Shown here in pieces: positions 36,053-45,593 of a stretch of 64,000 nt of DNA. The stretch is from contig CADAQF010000005.1 of the NCBI GenBank assembly GCA_902790015.1, forward strand, positions 1 to 64,000, in the 5' to 3' direction. The position numbers and the translations under genes were made by a program. The notes beneath the pieces were generated by a model, which made no database searches, was not told where the DNA came from, and saw only the letters and a list, made by a program, of their open reading frames with translations. Each line of letters starts with the position of its first letter. Position 1 is the stretch's first letter. This stretch comes from an uncultured Eubacteriales bacterium (GTDB lineage: Bacteria; Bacillota; Clostridia; Christensenellales; Aristaeellaceae).

Positions 36053-37591
36053 ATGAACGACCGTCAGCCTGAACACAAAGACCGCCGTCCGGGGGACAGG
36101 GGCCCAAAGACATTCCGGGACAACAGGGGTGCTTCGCGCCCTGCTTCGGGCCGGCCGGGCGGAAAGCCCGGGTTTGCGGGCCATAAAAGGCCGGGGCCGG
36201 GCGCTTCGGGCAGGCCGGGCGGCAAAAGGCCCGAGGACAGACAGGCGCAGAACCCCTCGCCTGCCCGGGCAGCCGCGCTGGAGGCGCTCAGGGATGTGCT
36301 GGACAGGGGCGCCTACGTGTCCGAGGCGGTGGACCGGCAGTTGAGCAAAAGCACCTTTCCGCAGGTGGAAAGGCGCTTCTGCACGGCGCTGGTCTACGGG
36401 ACGCTTGAAAACCTGACGGCCATAGACCATATACTGGACGCCTACATCGAAGAGCCCGAAAAGCTGGACCAGACGGCGCGGCACATCCTGCGGCTGTCCG
36501 TCTGCCAGAAGGCGTTCATGGACAAGGTGCCGGACAACGCCATCGCCGACGAGGCGGTGAAGCTGACGCGCGCTTCGGGCCTTGAATACCTGACAGGGCT
36601 GGTCAACGGCGTGCTGCGCAGCTACATGCGGGAGCCGGAGAAGGTCGTCTGGCCCGATGAACAGGAGGAGCCGGCCCGTTTTCTTTCGCTGCGCTGGTCG
36701 TACCCGGAATGGGTGGCGGAAAGGCTGATCGCCTATTACGGGCTTGACACGGCTGAAAAGGTGCTCAAAAGCCGGCCGCTCAGGCACGACATGACCCTAA
36801 GGCCCAACCTGACCAGGCTTTCGGACGAGCAGTTTGAGCAGATGCTTTCCTGCAAGGTATGGCAGGCGGAAAAGGGCAGGGTGCCCCATTCCTGGCACGT
36901 TTCCGGCGTGATGCAGGTGGCCCGGGATTCGGACTATCTGTCCGGCGCCTTCTCCATCCAGGGGGAGGCCAGCATGCTGTGCGCGCTGCTTACCGGGGCG
37001 CGCCCCGGCATGACCGTGCTGGACGCCTGCGCTGCCCCGGGCGGGAAGACCGCCTTGATGGCCGAAATGATGCAGGGCGCGGGCCGCGTGCACGCCTGGG
37101 ATGTGCACGAGCACCGGGTGGCATTGCTCAACGCCATGAAAAAGCGCCTGCAGCTGGACAACATCCGCACCGCCGCCCACGACGCGCGCCTGCCCAAGGA
37201 GGACTTTTACCAGCGCATGGACGTGGTGCTGACGGACGCCCCGTGCAGCGGGCTGGGCGTGGTCAACGACAAGCCCGACATCAGGTACGGCGTCACGCAG
37301 GAAAGCGTACAGGCCATGAACGAAACCCAGCGGGACATCCTGAACGCCTGCGCCGAATACGTTAAAAAGGGCGGGCGGCTGATCTATTCCACCTGCTCGA
37401 TCCTGCCGGAGGAAAACGAGGAGATGTGCCGGTGGTTCCTCGCCGGTCATCCGGAGTTTTCGCTGGAGGAGGTCCCCGACTGGGTGCGGGAATTGTACCC
37501 GCAGGCCCGCACGCAAACAGGGCTTCAGCTGCTTCAGGGCGTGGACGGGGACGAGGGCTTTTATATCGCGTGCATGAAACGCAACGGGTGA
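36053..37591 (+). CDS. rsmB: 16S rRNA m5C967 methyltransferase with basic low-complexity N-terminus
   Basis: About 512 residues. Residues 1-70 are Arg/Gly/Pro/Lys-rich (several GRPGG and RRPGDRG units) and not part of the usual enzyme. A NusB-like RNA-binding domain follows (about 75-205), then the Rossmann methyltransferase with DACAAPGGKT near 325, DAPCSGLGV near 393 (first catalytic cysteine region) and STCSILPEENE near 444 (second catalytic cysteine). The tail may raise RNA affinity (inference). The start at 36053 is chosen because GGAGGAA lies 5 bp upstream; ATG at 36050 is also possible. Confidence 0.92.
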   Translation: MNDRQPEHKDRRPGDRGPKTFRDNRGASRPASGRPGGKPGFAGHKRPGPGASGRPGGKRPEDRQAQNPSPARAAALEALRDVLDRGAYVSEAVDRQLSKSTFPQVERRFCTALVYGTLENLTAIDHILDAYIEEPEKLDQTARHILRLSVCQKAFMDKVPDNAIADEAVKLTRASGLEYLTGLVNGVLRSYMREPEKVVWPDEQEEPARFLSLRWSYPEWVAERLIAYYGLDTAEKVLKSRPLRHDMTLRPNLTRLSDEQFEQMLSCKVWQAEKGRVPHSWHVSGVMQVARDSDYLSGAFSIQGEASMLCALLTGARPGMTVLDACAAPGGKTALMAEMMQGAGRVHAWDVHEHRVALLNAMKKRLQLDNIRTAAHDARLPKEDFYQRMDVVLTDAPCSGLGVVNDKPDIRYGVTQESVQAMNETQRDILNACAEYVKKGGRLIYSTCSILPEENEEMCRWFLAGHPEFSLEEVPDWVRELYPQARTQTGLQLLQGVDGDEGFYIACMKRNG

Positions 37592-37596
37592 AGGGC

Positions 37597-38637
37597 ATGA
37601 AGGAAATATCGGCGCTTTACCCCGAGGAGCTAAAAGCCGTTCTTGAGGAGATGGGCGAAAAGCCCTTCCGGGCGGATCAGCTTTTTTCGTGGCTTCAGAA
37701 GGGCGCGTCCTTTGACGAAATGACCAATATATCCCGGGAGCTCAAGGAAAAGCTGCGGGAGAGCTGTATCGACCGGCCGGTCAGTGTGCTTGAGGAGCAC
37801 CGATCCCGGGTTGACGACACGGTAAAGCTTTTGTATTCGCTCAGGGACGGCAACTGTGTGGAAGGCGTGGTGATGCACTATCATTACGGCTATTCCCTGT
37901 GCATATCCACGCAGGTGGGCTGCGCGATGGGCTGCCGCTTCTGCGCAAGCACTTTGGAAGGCTGTGTCAGGAACCTGACAGCGGCCGAGATGCTGGGGCA
38001 GGTGCACTGCGCCAACGCCCTGCTAAAAGAAAAGGGAGGAAAAATCGGCCATATCGTGCTGATGGGCAGCGGGGAGCCGCTGCAGAACCTCCCGCAGGTC
38101 GAAAGGTTTCTGCGCCTTGTGTCCCACGAAAAGGGGCTCAATATAAGCCTCAGGCATATCTCCCTCAGCACCTGCGGGCTGGTGCCCCGGATGTACGAGC
38201 TGGCGGACATGGGGCTGCCGGTGACGCTTTCTTTGTCCCTGCACGCCCCGAACGACCTTATCCGCCGCAGACTCATGCCGGTGGCGGAGCGCTATACCAT
38301 AGAAGAGACCCTGGAGGCCTGCAGGTATTACGTCCGAAAGACCGGCCGCCGCGTGATATTTGAATACGCGCTGATCGACGGGGTGAACGCCTCGCCCGAG
38401 TGCGCGGCGGAGCTCGCCGGCAGGCTGCGCGGGTTTCAGTGCCATGTGAACGTGATCCCGCTCAACGAGGTGCCGGAAAGGCAATTGTACGGGGTGACGG
38501 ACAGTCAGGTGCAGGCGTTTCTGGACGCGCTGGAAAAGCGGCGCATCTCAGCCACCCGCAGGCGGGAAATGGGCGACGACATCCAGGGAGCCTGCGGGCA
38601 ACTGCGCAAACATCATCTGGAGGAAGCACGGCCATGA
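37597..38637 (+). CDS. rlmN: Dual-specificity 23S rRNA/tRNA m2A methyltransferase
   Basis: A radical SAM enzyme that methylates A2503 of 23S rRNA and A37 of some tRNAs. The 346-residue protein has the cluster motif CAMGCRFC near residue 110, GSGEPLQN near 158 (usually GMGEP), SLHAPND and the C-terminal catalytic cysteine in DIQGACGQL. The ATG at 37597 is used; an in-frame GTG 9 bp upstream is a possible alternative. The stop overlaps the phosphatase start (ATGA). Confidence 0.96.
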   Translation: MKEISALYPEELKAVLEEMGEKPFRADQLFSWLQKGASFDEMTNISRELKEKLRESCIDRPVSVLEEHRSRVDDTVKLLYSLRDGNCVEGVVMHYHYGYSLCISTQVGCAMGCRFCASTLEGCVRNLTAAEMLGQVHCANALLKEKGGKIGHIVLMGSGEPLQNLPQVERFLRLVSHEKGLNISLRHISLSTCGLVPRMYELADMGLPVTLSLSLHAPNDLIRRRLMPVAERYTIEETLEACRYYVRKTGRRVIFEYALIDGVNASPECAAELAGRLRGFQCHVNVIPLNEVPERQLYGVTDSQVQAFLDALEKRRISATRRREMGDDIQGACGQLRKHHLEEARP

Positions 38638-39329
38638 TTTGGGTCACCAGGACGCATGTGGGGCGTGTGCGCACGCTGAACGAGGACACGGTGTTTGCGG
38701 ACGCCGGTCTGTTCGGCGTGGCCGACGGCATGGGCGGGCACAACGCCGGGGAGGTCGCCAGCAGGATGGCGGCGGACCGGCTTTTGGAGCGGCTCCATGG
38801 GAAGGAGCCTTCGCTGGACGGGATGAAGGCGGCGCTGATCGACGTGAACCGCGCGGTATACACAGAGCAGGTGTCCCGCCGGGAGTATTCCGGCATGGGC
38901 ACCACGCTGACGGCGCTCTGGGAAGGGAAGCAGGAAGTCTATCTGGGCCACATAGGAGACAGCAGGGCGTATCTTTTGCGGGACGGGGAGCTCACGCAGA
39001 TGACGCAGGATCATTCCCTGGTGCAGGAGCTTTTCAGGCAGGGGATCATCACAAAGGAAGAGGCGCTGGTGCATCCCTACCGCAACATGATCACCCGCGC
39101 CGTGGGGACGGACCCTTACGTAGAAAGCGACTGCCGGGCGGTGGACAAAAGGCCCGGGGACATTTGGCTTATTTGCTCGGACGGGCTGACCAATTTTGTG
39201 AAGGACGAAGAGATCGCCCGCGTCCTTAAAACGCATACGGCCGAGAACGCGGCGGACGAGCTTTTGCAGACGGCCCTCACGAACGGGGGAAAGGACAACG
39301 TTTCCCTTCTGATCGCGGAGGTGCCCTGA
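38634..39329 (+). CDS. stp: PP2C-family Ser/Thr phosphatase
   Basis: Reverses phosphorylation by the PASTA kinase encoded next. The 231-residue protein has the metal-binding motifs of PPM phosphatases: VRTLNEDTVF near residue 12, VADGMGGHNAGE near 30, GHIGDSRAYLL near 101, SDGLTNFV and GGKDNVSLL near the end. GGAGGAAG precedes the ATG. The kinase gene begins one base after its stop. Confidence 0.96.
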   Translation: MIWVTRTHVGRVRTLNEDTVFADAGLFGVADGMGGHNAGEVASRMAADRLLERLHGKEPSLDGMKAALIDVNRAVYTEQVSRREYSGMGTTLTALWEGKQEVYLGHIGDSRAYLLRDGELTQMTQDHSLVQELFRQGIITKEEALVHPYRNMITRAVGTDPYVESDCRAVDKRPGDIWLICSDGLTNFVKDEEIARVLKTHTAENAADELLQTALTNGGKDNVSLLIAEVP

Positions 39330-39330
39330 T

Positions 39331-40968
39331 TTGAACGGCAAATTACTGGACAACCGCTATCAGCTGGTGAAGTTCATAGGGGAAGGCGGCATGGCGCTGG
39401 TGTATCAGGCGATGGACCAGCGGACGCACCACTATGTGGCGGTCAAGATATTAAAGCCCGAGTACAACCACGACGAGGAGTTCCTGCAGCGGTTCAACCG
39501 CGAGGCCCTGGCGGCCAGCAAGGTCAGCCACCACAACATCGTGAACCTTCTGGACGTGGGCACGGAGGAGGACTACCGCTACATCGTCCTTGAGTACATC
39601 GAAGGGCGGACGCTCAAGGACATCATCGACGAAAAGGGCGCCCTGAGCCCCGAAACGGCCGTGCAGATCGCCGTAAGGATACTTTCGGCGCTGCAGCACA
39701 TGCACAAAAACGGCATCATCCACCGGGACATCAAGCCCCAGAACATCCTGATCCATTCGGAAGGCCACGTGAAGGTGTCGGACTTCGGCATCGCCCGCAT
39801 GGCGGACAGCGGCACCATCGGCAAGACCGACATGGTGATGGGGTCGGTGCATTATTTTTCTCCCGAACAGGCGCAGGGCAAGGAGGTTTCCGCCGCCAGC
39901 GACATCTACAGCGCGGGCATCGTGCTGTACGAGATGCTGACGGGGTCGGTGCCGTTTGACGGGGACACGCCGGTGGCCATCGCCATGCAGCACGTGAATG
40001 TGCCTCCCAGGCCCCCGCACATCCTGAACCCGGACATTTCCCCGGCGCTGGAGCGGGTGGTGCTCAAGGCCCTGGAAAAGGAGCCGGAGGACCGCTACCA
40101 GCAGGCGCAGGACATGGCGCGGGACCTGCTGGACGCCCTGAGGAGCCCCCAGACCGTTCCCCACGGGGAGGACGAGGGGCGGGAAAAGGACGGGACCGGC
40201 AAGAAGGACCCGGCGCCGCGCAGGGAAAGAAGGTACCTGAGGTATCTGATCGAGGCGGCGGCGGCGCTGGTGGTGCTGACGGTTGCGGGATTTGCCGCGG
40301 TGAGGCTGTATCAGCGGATATCCAGCACCGCCAACGTGCCCTATGTGGTAGGCGAATCCGAGTACAGCGCGTCGGTGCTGGCGGCCAGGGCAGGGCTTAC
40401 CGCCCAGGTGACCAGGGCCAGCGACGAGGTGACGCCGGCGGGCTATGTGATCAGCCAGAGCCCCGAATATGACACGGCCTTAAAGCGGGGAGACACGATG
40501 CAGATCGTCGTTTCCACCGGCCCCAGGGAGCGGGAGGTGCCGAGCCTGTACGGCATGAGCGCCGACGAGGCCCGGCAGGAGCTTGAAAAGGCGGGCTTCA
40601 CCATGCTTTCGTACAGCCAGCGCGCGCTTTCGGACAAGCCGTGGGACACGGTGCTTGCGCAGACGCCGGCGGCGGGGGAGACGCTTTCAAGCGGGGGCAT
40701 CGTGCAGGTGACGCTGTCCGGCGGCAGCGTGACGGTGCCCAAGCTGACGGGGATGACCCGCCAGGAGGCCCTGCGGACGGCGGACGAGTTGGGGCTCAGG
40801 ATCACGGACGTGCGCGAGTATCCCACGGAGGATACGACCCGGTTTGAGATCGTGGCCGACCAGATCTTCCTGGACGAAAAGGGCAGCAAGGCGGAGGTGG
40901 GGAGCCGGGTGATCCTGGGCACCTCCGGGACGATCGTCGTGTATACCGACGGGACACAAAAACAGTGA
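39331..40968 (+). CDS. prkC: PASTA-domain Ser/Thr protein kinase
   Basis: A 545-residue membrane kinase that senses peptidoglycan fragments. The kinase domain (about 10-270) has GEGGMALVYQA, VAVKILKPE, the catalytic HRDIKPQN (Asp133) and DFGIAR (Asp151). A basic linker precedes one membrane segment (about 311-330). Three extracellular PASTA repeats follow: near VPYVVGESEYSA, VPSLYGMSADEA and VPKLTGMTRQEA. The start is TTG at 39331, with GGAGG 9 bp upstream in the end of stp. Confidence 0.95.
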   Translation: MNGKLLDNRYQLVKFIGEGGMALVYQAMDQRTHHYVAVKILKPEYNHDEEFLQRFNREALAASKVSHHNIVNLLDVGTEEDYRYIVLEYIEGRTLKDIIDEKGALSPETAVQIAVRILSALQHMHKNGIIHRDIKPQNILIHSEGHVKVSDFGIARMADSGTIGKTDMVMGSVHYFSPEQAQGKEVSAASDIYSAGIVLYEMLTGSVPFDGDTPVAIAMQHVNVPPRPPHILNPDISPALERVVLKALEKEPEDRYQQAQDMARDLLDALRSPQTVPHGEDEGREKDGTGKKDPAPRRERRYLRYLIEAAAALVVLTVAGFAAVRLYQRISSTANVPYVVGESEYSASVLAARAGLTAQVTRASDEVTPAGYVISQSPEYDTALKRGDTMQIVVSTGPREREVPSLYGMSADEARQELEKAGFTMLSYSQRALSDKPWDTVLAQTPAAGETLSSGGIVQVTLSGGSVTVPKLTGMTRQEALRTADELGLRITDVREYPTEDTTRFEIVADQIFLDEKGSKAEVGSRVILGTSGTIVVYTDGTQKQ

Positions 40969-40991
40969 CGGATCAGCCGTAAGGAGTTCAG

Positions 40992-41876
40992 ATGCGGGAA
41001 GGCATACTGGTGCGCGGACGGGGCGGCATCTACACCGCCCGGGAGGCGGACGGAGCGGAATACACCCTGCGGGCCAAAAAGAAATTCCGCCGTCAGCGCC
41101 TGACGCCCCTGGTGGGGGACCGGGTCCTTTTCACCCCCGGCCAGGGAGAGGACGAGCACGGGTGGGTGGAGGAGATACTGCCCCGGGTCTCGGCCTTCGT
41201 GCGGCCGCCGGCGGCCAACGTGACGATGATGGTGATCGTGACCGCGCCTGAGCCGGAGCCGGACTATCTGCTGATCGACCGGATGCTGGTGACCGTGCGA
41301 AGAGCGGGCATGAAGGCGCTGATACTGGTGAACAAAAGGGAACTGGACCCAAAGCTGGAGGAAATCATGACCCGCCAGTACCGCGGGGCGGAGGCTGCCG
41401 TTTTCGGCCTAAGCGCCCTCGGCGGGGAGGGCGTGGACAGGCTGCCCGGGCTTTTGAAGGGCGAAACGGCCTGCTTCAGCGGCCAGTCCGGCGTAGGCAA
41501 GAGCACGCTGATCAACGCCCTGCTGGACATCAACACCGAGACCGGCGAGATCAGCCGAAAGATAGCCCGGGGGAAAAACACGACCAGGCACGTGGAACTG
41601 TTCACGCTTAAATCCCTGTCCGTCATGGATACGCCGGGGTTCAGCCTGTTCACGATATCGGATGAAACGGAAGACCCGGTGAAGCTCAGGGAGTATTATC
41701 CCGAATTCCGCCCGTATCTGGGGCTGTGCCGGTTCGACCCCTGCTATCACGACCGGGAACCCGGCTGCAGGGTGACGCAGGCCGTGCGGGAGGGAGACAT
41801 AGACCCGGACAGGCACGAAAGATATACCCGCCTGCTTATGGAGCAGCGGGAGCGCTGGAGGAACCGCTATGATTAA
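40992..41876 (+). CDS. rsgA: Ribosome small-subunit-dependent GTPase
   Basis: A 294-residue circularly permuted GTPase that checks late 30S assembly. It has an N-terminal OB fold (VGDRVLF), NKRELD (G4) ahead of GQSGVGKSTL (G1) and DTPGFS (G3), which is the permuted order. A zinc-binding C-terminal domain contains LCRFDPCYHDREPGC. AAGGAG precedes the ATG. It overlaps rpe by 8 bp, and this order after prkC is standard in Bacillota. Confidence 0.97.
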   Translation: MREGILVRGRGGIYTAREADGAEYTLRAKKKFRRQRLTPLVGDRVLFTPGQGEDEHGWVEEILPRVSAFVRPPAANVTMMVIVTAPEPEPDYLLIDRMLVTVRRAGMKALILVNKRELDPKLEEIMTRQYRGAEAAVFGLSALGGEGVDRLPGLLKGETACFSGQSGVGKSTLINALLDINTETGEISRKIARGKNTTRHVELFTLKSLSVMDTPGFSLFTISDETEDPVKLREYYPEFRPYLGLCRFDPCYHDREPGCRVTQAVREGDIDPDRHERYTRLLMEQRERWRNRYD

Positions 41877-42504
41877 GATCGCGCCTTCCATCCTGGCCGC
41901 GGACAGGCTGCAAATGGGCAGGGACGTACGCGCCGTGCTGGACGCCGGAGCGGACGCGCTGCACGTGGACGTTATGGACGGGCATTTTGTGCCCAACCTG
42001 TCGTTCGGACCCGCGGAGGTCCGGGCCATCAGGGACGCGTTTCCCGCGGCGTTTCTGGACGTGCACCTGATGCTGTCGGAGCCGCGGCGGTATCTTCAGG
42101 TATTTGCGGACGCCGGGGCAAGCGCCCTGACCGTGCACCTGGAGGCAGAAGAGCCGGTCCCTGCCCTGCGCGAAATACGGGCCATGGGCCTTACGGCCGG
42201 GCTTTCGATAAAGCCCGCCACGGGTGCGCAGGAAGCGATGCGCATGGCGGACGAAAGCGATTTTATGCTGGTGATGACGGTGGAACCCGGCTTTGGCGGA
42301 CAGAAGCTTCGGCAGGACTGCGTGGAAAAAGTGCGGACGCTGCGGGCACTGGGATACGAAAAGCCGATCTCGGTGGACGGCGGCGTGACGGAGGAGAACG
42401 CCGGGGAGCTGGCCAGGGCCGGGGTGAGCCTCCTGGTGATGGGCACCGGGGTCTTCAGGGCGGAGGACAAAACGGGGCTTATTGCGCGGCTGCACGCGCT
42501 GTAA
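41869..42504 (+). CDS. rpe: Ribulose-phosphate 3-epimerase
   Basis: Pentose-phosphate-pathway TIM-barrel enzyme. The 211-residue protein has IAPSILAAD at the N-terminus, HVDVMDGHFVPNLSFGP near 27, DVHLMLSEP near 61, VMTVEPGFGGQ near 135 and VDGGVTEENA near 165. These hold the metal ligands and catalytic aspartates. Length is slightly short but complete. Confidence 0.96.
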   Translation: MIKIAPSILAADRLQMGRDVRAVLDAGADALHVDVMDGHFVPNLSFGPAEVRAIRDAFPAAFLDVHLMLSEPRRYLQVFADAGASALTVHLEAEEPVPALREIRAMGLTAGLSIKPATGAQEAMRMADESDFMLVMTVEPGFGGQKLRQDCVEKVRTLRALGYEKPISVDGGVTEENAGELARAGVSLLVMGTGVFRAEDKTGLIARLHAL

Positions 42505-42516
42505 ACAGGAGATCGT

Positions 42517-43341
42517 ATGAGACAGCAGACCAATACGCCCAGGCTCAAGCACAGCCTGGGCCAGAATTTTATACTGGACGAGCGCGTGCAGGCGGAGCTG
42601 GCGGACCTTTCCGGAGTGGGAAAGGAAGACGCGGTGCTGGAGATCGGCGCGGGCTCCGGGATGCTGACCCGGGAACTGGCTTCGCGGTGCCGGGAGGTGC
42701 GCGCGGTGGAGGTGGACCGGGAGATGATCCCCTACCTGAAGGCGGCTACTTTGTCGTGCCCGAACGTGCGGGTGATCCAGGGAGACGCGCTGCGGCTTTC
42801 TCTGAGTGAGGTGACGGAGGGCTGGGAGGCCTTCCGCATCGTGGCAAACCTTCCCTACCATATCACCAGCCAGCTGATGACCCGGCTGCTTAAAGGCGGG
42901 CTGCCGATCAGGAGCATACACTGTATGCTGCAGAAGGAGACGGCGCTCAAGCTCTGCGCGGGGCGGGGGGAGGACGGCTACGGGCCGCTGGCCTTAAGGG
43001 CGCAGTGGATGTATGACTGCGAGGTGCTCAAAGTGTACCCGCCCAAAGTGTTCACCCCGCCGCCCAAGGTGGACAGCGCCTTTTTGGCCATGGTCAGGCG
43101 GGACGCGCCGCCCGAAGAGGTGTCGGATGAGGACGCCCTGTTCCGTCTGATCACCGGGGTGTTCGCCCAGAGAAGGAAGACGATGCTGAATAACCTGACG
43201 GCGTCCTTCCAGCTGACGCGTGAGGACGCGCAGGAGGTTCTTACAGAAGCGGGCCTTTCAGAAACCGCCCGGGCGGACAGGACGGAGCTTAAAGCCCTGG
43301 TGCGGATTACGGAGCGGATGCTGGAAAAGGGATGGCTGTAA
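42517..43341 (+). CDS. rsmA: 16S rRNA dimethyladenosine transferase
   Basis: Methylates A1518 and A1519 in 16S rRNA helix 45. The 274-residue protein has HSLGQNFILDE, the SAM motif LEIGAGSGMLTREL and the catalytic NLPYHI (motif IV). FTPPPKVDSAF and RRKTMLNNL lie near 175 and 220. RBS CAGGAGA precedes the ATG. It is the last gene of the long plus-strand operon and is followed by a strong terminator. Confidence 0.96.
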   Translation: MRQQTNTPRLKHSLGQNFILDERVQAELADLSGVGKEDAVLEIGAGSGMLTRELASRCREVRAVEVDREMIPYLKAATLSCPNVRVIQGDALRLSLSEVTEGWEAFRIVANLPYHITSQLMTRLLKGGLPIRSIHCMLQKETALKLCAGRGEDGYGPLALRAQWMYDCEVLKVYPPKVFTPPPKVDSAFLAMVRRDAPPEEVSDEDALFRLITGVFAQRRKTMLNNLTASFQLTREDAQEVLTEAGLSETARADRTELKALVRITERMLEKGWL

Positions 43342-43348
43342 ACAATAT

Positions 43349-43384
43349 AAAACCGGCGCGGAGCACAGGTTCCGCGCCGGTTTT
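43349..43384. terminator. Strong bidirectional terminator between convergent genes
   Basis: A 14-bp perfect stem (AAAACCGGCGCGGA with its complement, 8-base loop) is flanked by A-rich sequence on the left and a T-run on the right. It can end rsmA transcription and that of the convergent minus operon. Confidence 0.88.
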
Positions 43385-43396
43385 TAACGGGCTGAT

Positions 43397-43843
43397 TCAG
43401 GCTTTCTGGTCGAATTCGTGCCGGCATTTGCCGCAGGTCACGTGGACGGTGCCGCTGCCGCGCCTGAGGCGCAGGATGGCGCGGCACTCAGGGCAGCGGA
43501 AGTACTTGTATTCCTTGCGGTTGTGAAAACGCAGGCGGGCCTGGCGGGCTTTAAGCCGCGTTCCGTTGAAAAAGGCCAGGTAGCGGGCGTTTTCCGCCGA
43601 GCGGGCGGCATGGTTGCGGGAAAGCATGCGAAAGGCCGTATACAGATAGATCGCCGTGGGCAGAAGGGACAGGATGAAGCTCCCGGTGAACAGCGAGATC
43701 AGGTAGATGAAAATGCCGAGCAGCAGCAGATGGACGGACAGCTCGTCTGCCCCGTGGCGGCCGGCCATGAAGCGCTGCATGGCCATGCCCAGACGGGTCA
43801 GGAGACTGAAAATGAATTGCCTGAAGCGGTTCCAGAAAGACAT
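43397..43843 (-). CDS. Membrane protein with C-terminal zinc ribbon
   Basis: A 148-residue protein of unknown function. Two adjacent hydrophobic segments (about 38-75: HLLLLGIFIYLISLF and SFILSLLPTAIYLY) form a hairpin in the membrane. A basic stretch follows. The C-terminus holds two cysteine pairs (CPEC and CGKC, about 20 residues apart), the pattern of a small zinc ribbon facing the cytoplasm. It follows the J-domain gene by 50 bp on the same strand. AGGAGG lies 11 bp upstream of the ATG. Confidence 0.78.
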   Translation of the reverse strand: MSFWNRFRQFIFSLLTRLGMAMQRFMAGRHGADELSVHLLLLGIFIYLISLFTGSFILSLLPTAIYLYTAFRMLSRNHAARSAENARYLAFFNGTRLKARQARLRFHNRKEYKYFRCPECRAILRLRRGSGTVHVTCGKCRHEFDQKA

Positions 43844-43893
43844 GACGCGGGGATCCTCCTGTCAGCAAGGTTAAGCGGGTGATAAGGAAACGG

Positions 43894-44601
43894 TCAGCAG
43901 CAGAAAAAGCCCCGGCCGCACAGGCAGTTGCCCAGCATGTTGATGGCCAGGCAGGAAAGGAAGGGGCTGCCGCACAGCATGGCGGGGTAGCCGAAGTGCG
44001 CGCCGCTGCGCTGGTACATCTGGCCGGAAGACTGGAGCTGCTGCAAAAGACGCTGGTACTCAAAGTTATTGGGCTCCATCTGGACGGCGGTGCGGGCGTG
44101 CTGCAGGGCGGCGATGGTGTTGTTGAGCCCCAGGTTGGCCCGCGCGCTCAGGGCGTGCCAGGCGGCGTCGTGCTCCTGGACGCGGTTCAGGGTCTGCAGG
44201 GCATCATAGAAGCGGCCGGTGCTCAGATAATCGGCCGCGGCCTGCAGCTGGGGGTTTGCATAGGTCTGCCCCTGGGACTGATAGGCGTTCTGGTAGGCAT
44301 TCGATTGCCCGTAGGGACGGGACCCGTTCTGATAGCCGCCGAAGCCGCCAAAGCCCCCGAAGCCGCCGTAGCTGCCCGAGTAGCCGCTGTGATAGGAGCC
44401 GGAATACGAGCCCCCGCCCTTTTTGATCTTGATCGCCTCGGTATAGGCCTCGTTGATTTCCTTCATTTTGGCCTCGGCCGTGGCGGAGCCGGGATGCAGG
44501 TCCGGATGGTATTTTTTGGCCAGCTTCCGGTATGCGGCCTTGATTTCTTCTTCCGTGGCGCTCTGGGTGACCCCGAGCACCTGAAACGGGTCATTGATCA
44601 T
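43894..44601 (-). CDS. J-domain (DnaJ-like) protein with Gly/Tyr-rich linker and cysteine-rich tail
   Basis: A 235-residue co-chaperone-like protein. The J domain (1-65) has [15 protein letters not shown] with the HPD motif that stimulates Hsp70 ATPase. Residues about 65-120 are rich in Gly, Tyr, Ser and Phe. Next comes a helical TPR-like part ([18 protein letters not shown]). The extreme C-terminus is [19 protein letters not shown], with six cysteines, suggestive of metal binding or membrane attachment. It is not a full DnaJ. It overlaps the DUF5685 gene end by 11 bp. Confidence 0.88.
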   Translation of the reverse strand: MINDPFQVLGVTQSATEEEIKAAYRKLAKKYHPDLHPGSATAEAKMKEINEAYTEAIKIKKGGGSYSGSYHSGYSGSYGGFGGFGGFGGYQNGSRPYGQSNAYQNAYQSQGQTYANPQLQAAADYLSTGRFYDALQTLNRVQEHDAAWHALSARANLGLNNTIAALQHARTAVQMEPNNFEYQRLLQQLQSSGQMYQRSGAHFGYPAMLCGSPFLSCLAINMLGNCLCGRGFFCC

Positions 44602-45439
44602 GGCTGTTATCCTCGACGGTCTGGTCCTTTTTGTGCATCCGCGCGTAGCGGGCCCAAAGCCCTGAGTAGATCACGTTGCGGATGAGGTCCAGGTCCCTTT
44701 CCAGGGGCAGGAGATCCAGCTGCTCGGCGGCCTGGCCGGCCAAAAGAAACAGGATGTCCTTGATCTGGTCCTCGTAATCGGGCGACTGATGCAGGGTGAC
44801 AAGGGGGTTGAAGCGGCGCAGGCGCCGGTCGGCGTCATAGTCCTCGTAGGCGTCCATCATGTAGATGAAGCGGCCCAGGCTGCTGCCAAGATCATACAGC
44901 ATCCGGGACCATTCGTCGTCCCTGTAGCGGAAGACCTCGCCCACGATGCGGCCGGAAAGGGAACAAAGCTCGTCCAGCTGCTCGGAGCGCTGGGACTCCA
45001 GGATGGTGATGCGCTCCAGCGCGTTTTGGATGGCGGCGCACTTTTGCGGGTAGCGCAGGGTGATGGCCTCAAAATGGGGCTTAAGCGCGCGGGCCCGAAG
45101 GTCCTTGAGGCGGCTGTGATCGTCCCGCACGCCGTCCAGGCACATATAATAGGCCAGCAGAAGGTTCATATCGGCGGCGTAGGGGAAGACATCGGTGTCC
45201 GTATAGCGGCGGGCGGCCAGGGGATGCAGGGGGCATACGCCGCTGGTTTCGCGCATGCGGGGCTCGTACAGGGAGGATAGCAGGATGGCCAGGAAGGTCA
45301 TGTCGTTGCTGAGGGTCGTGCGGCCCTGCTGGCCGTACTTTTCCCGAAGCACCCGGCACAGTCCGCAGTAGTAGGCCCGGTAGCGGGTCTGCTGTTCCTT
45401 GTCAAGGGCAGCCAGGTTGGCGCTGATATAGCCGAACAC
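44591..45439 (-). CDS. DUF5685 family protein
   Basis: A 282-residue mostly helical protein of unknown function. I recognise the DUF5685 start [20 protein letters not shown] and the motif YYCGLCRVL near residue 26, followed by [16 protein letters not shown]. The CGLC motif, a later CPLH segment and YMCLDG could bind a metal. GTG at 45439 is chosen because GGGAGG lies 7 bp upstream. A longer ATG start further upstream lacks a ribosome site. It is the first gene of a three-gene unit with the J-domain and zinc-ribbon proteins. Confidence 0.82.
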   Translation of the reverse strand: MFGYISANLAALDKEQQTRYRAYYCGLCRVLREKYGQQGRTTLSNDMTFLAILLSSLYEPRMRETSGVCPLHPLAARRYTDTDVFPYAADMNLLLAYYMCLDGVRDDHSRLKDLRARALKPHFEAITLRYPQKCAAIQNALERITILESQRSEQLDELCSLSGRIVGEVFRYRDDEWSRMLYDLGSSLGRFIYMMDAYEDYDADRRLRRFNPLVTLHQSPDYEDQIKDILFLLAGQAAEQLDLLPLERDLDLIRNVIYSGLWARYARMHKKDQTVEDNSHDQ

Positions 45440-45505
45440 TTTTTCACCTCCCAACCGTTCCCGCGATATAAAAGCAGCAGAACAGAAATTCATCTGAACG
45501 AACTG

Positions 45506-45535
45506 ATTATATCACGGAAAAAATGAACAAATCAA
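45506..45535 (-). promoter_or_regulatory. Promoter of the DUF5685/J-domain unit
   Basis: On the minus strand TATAAT (45511-45506) is consensus and TTGATT (45535-45530) lies 18 bp upstream. The AT-rich stretch around it stands out between two GC-rich genes. Confidence 0.6.
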
Positions 45536-45593
45536 CGAAACGGGGGGCGGCAATCACGGCATAATCATGGCAAAAGCGTGAAAGGGAAAACGC

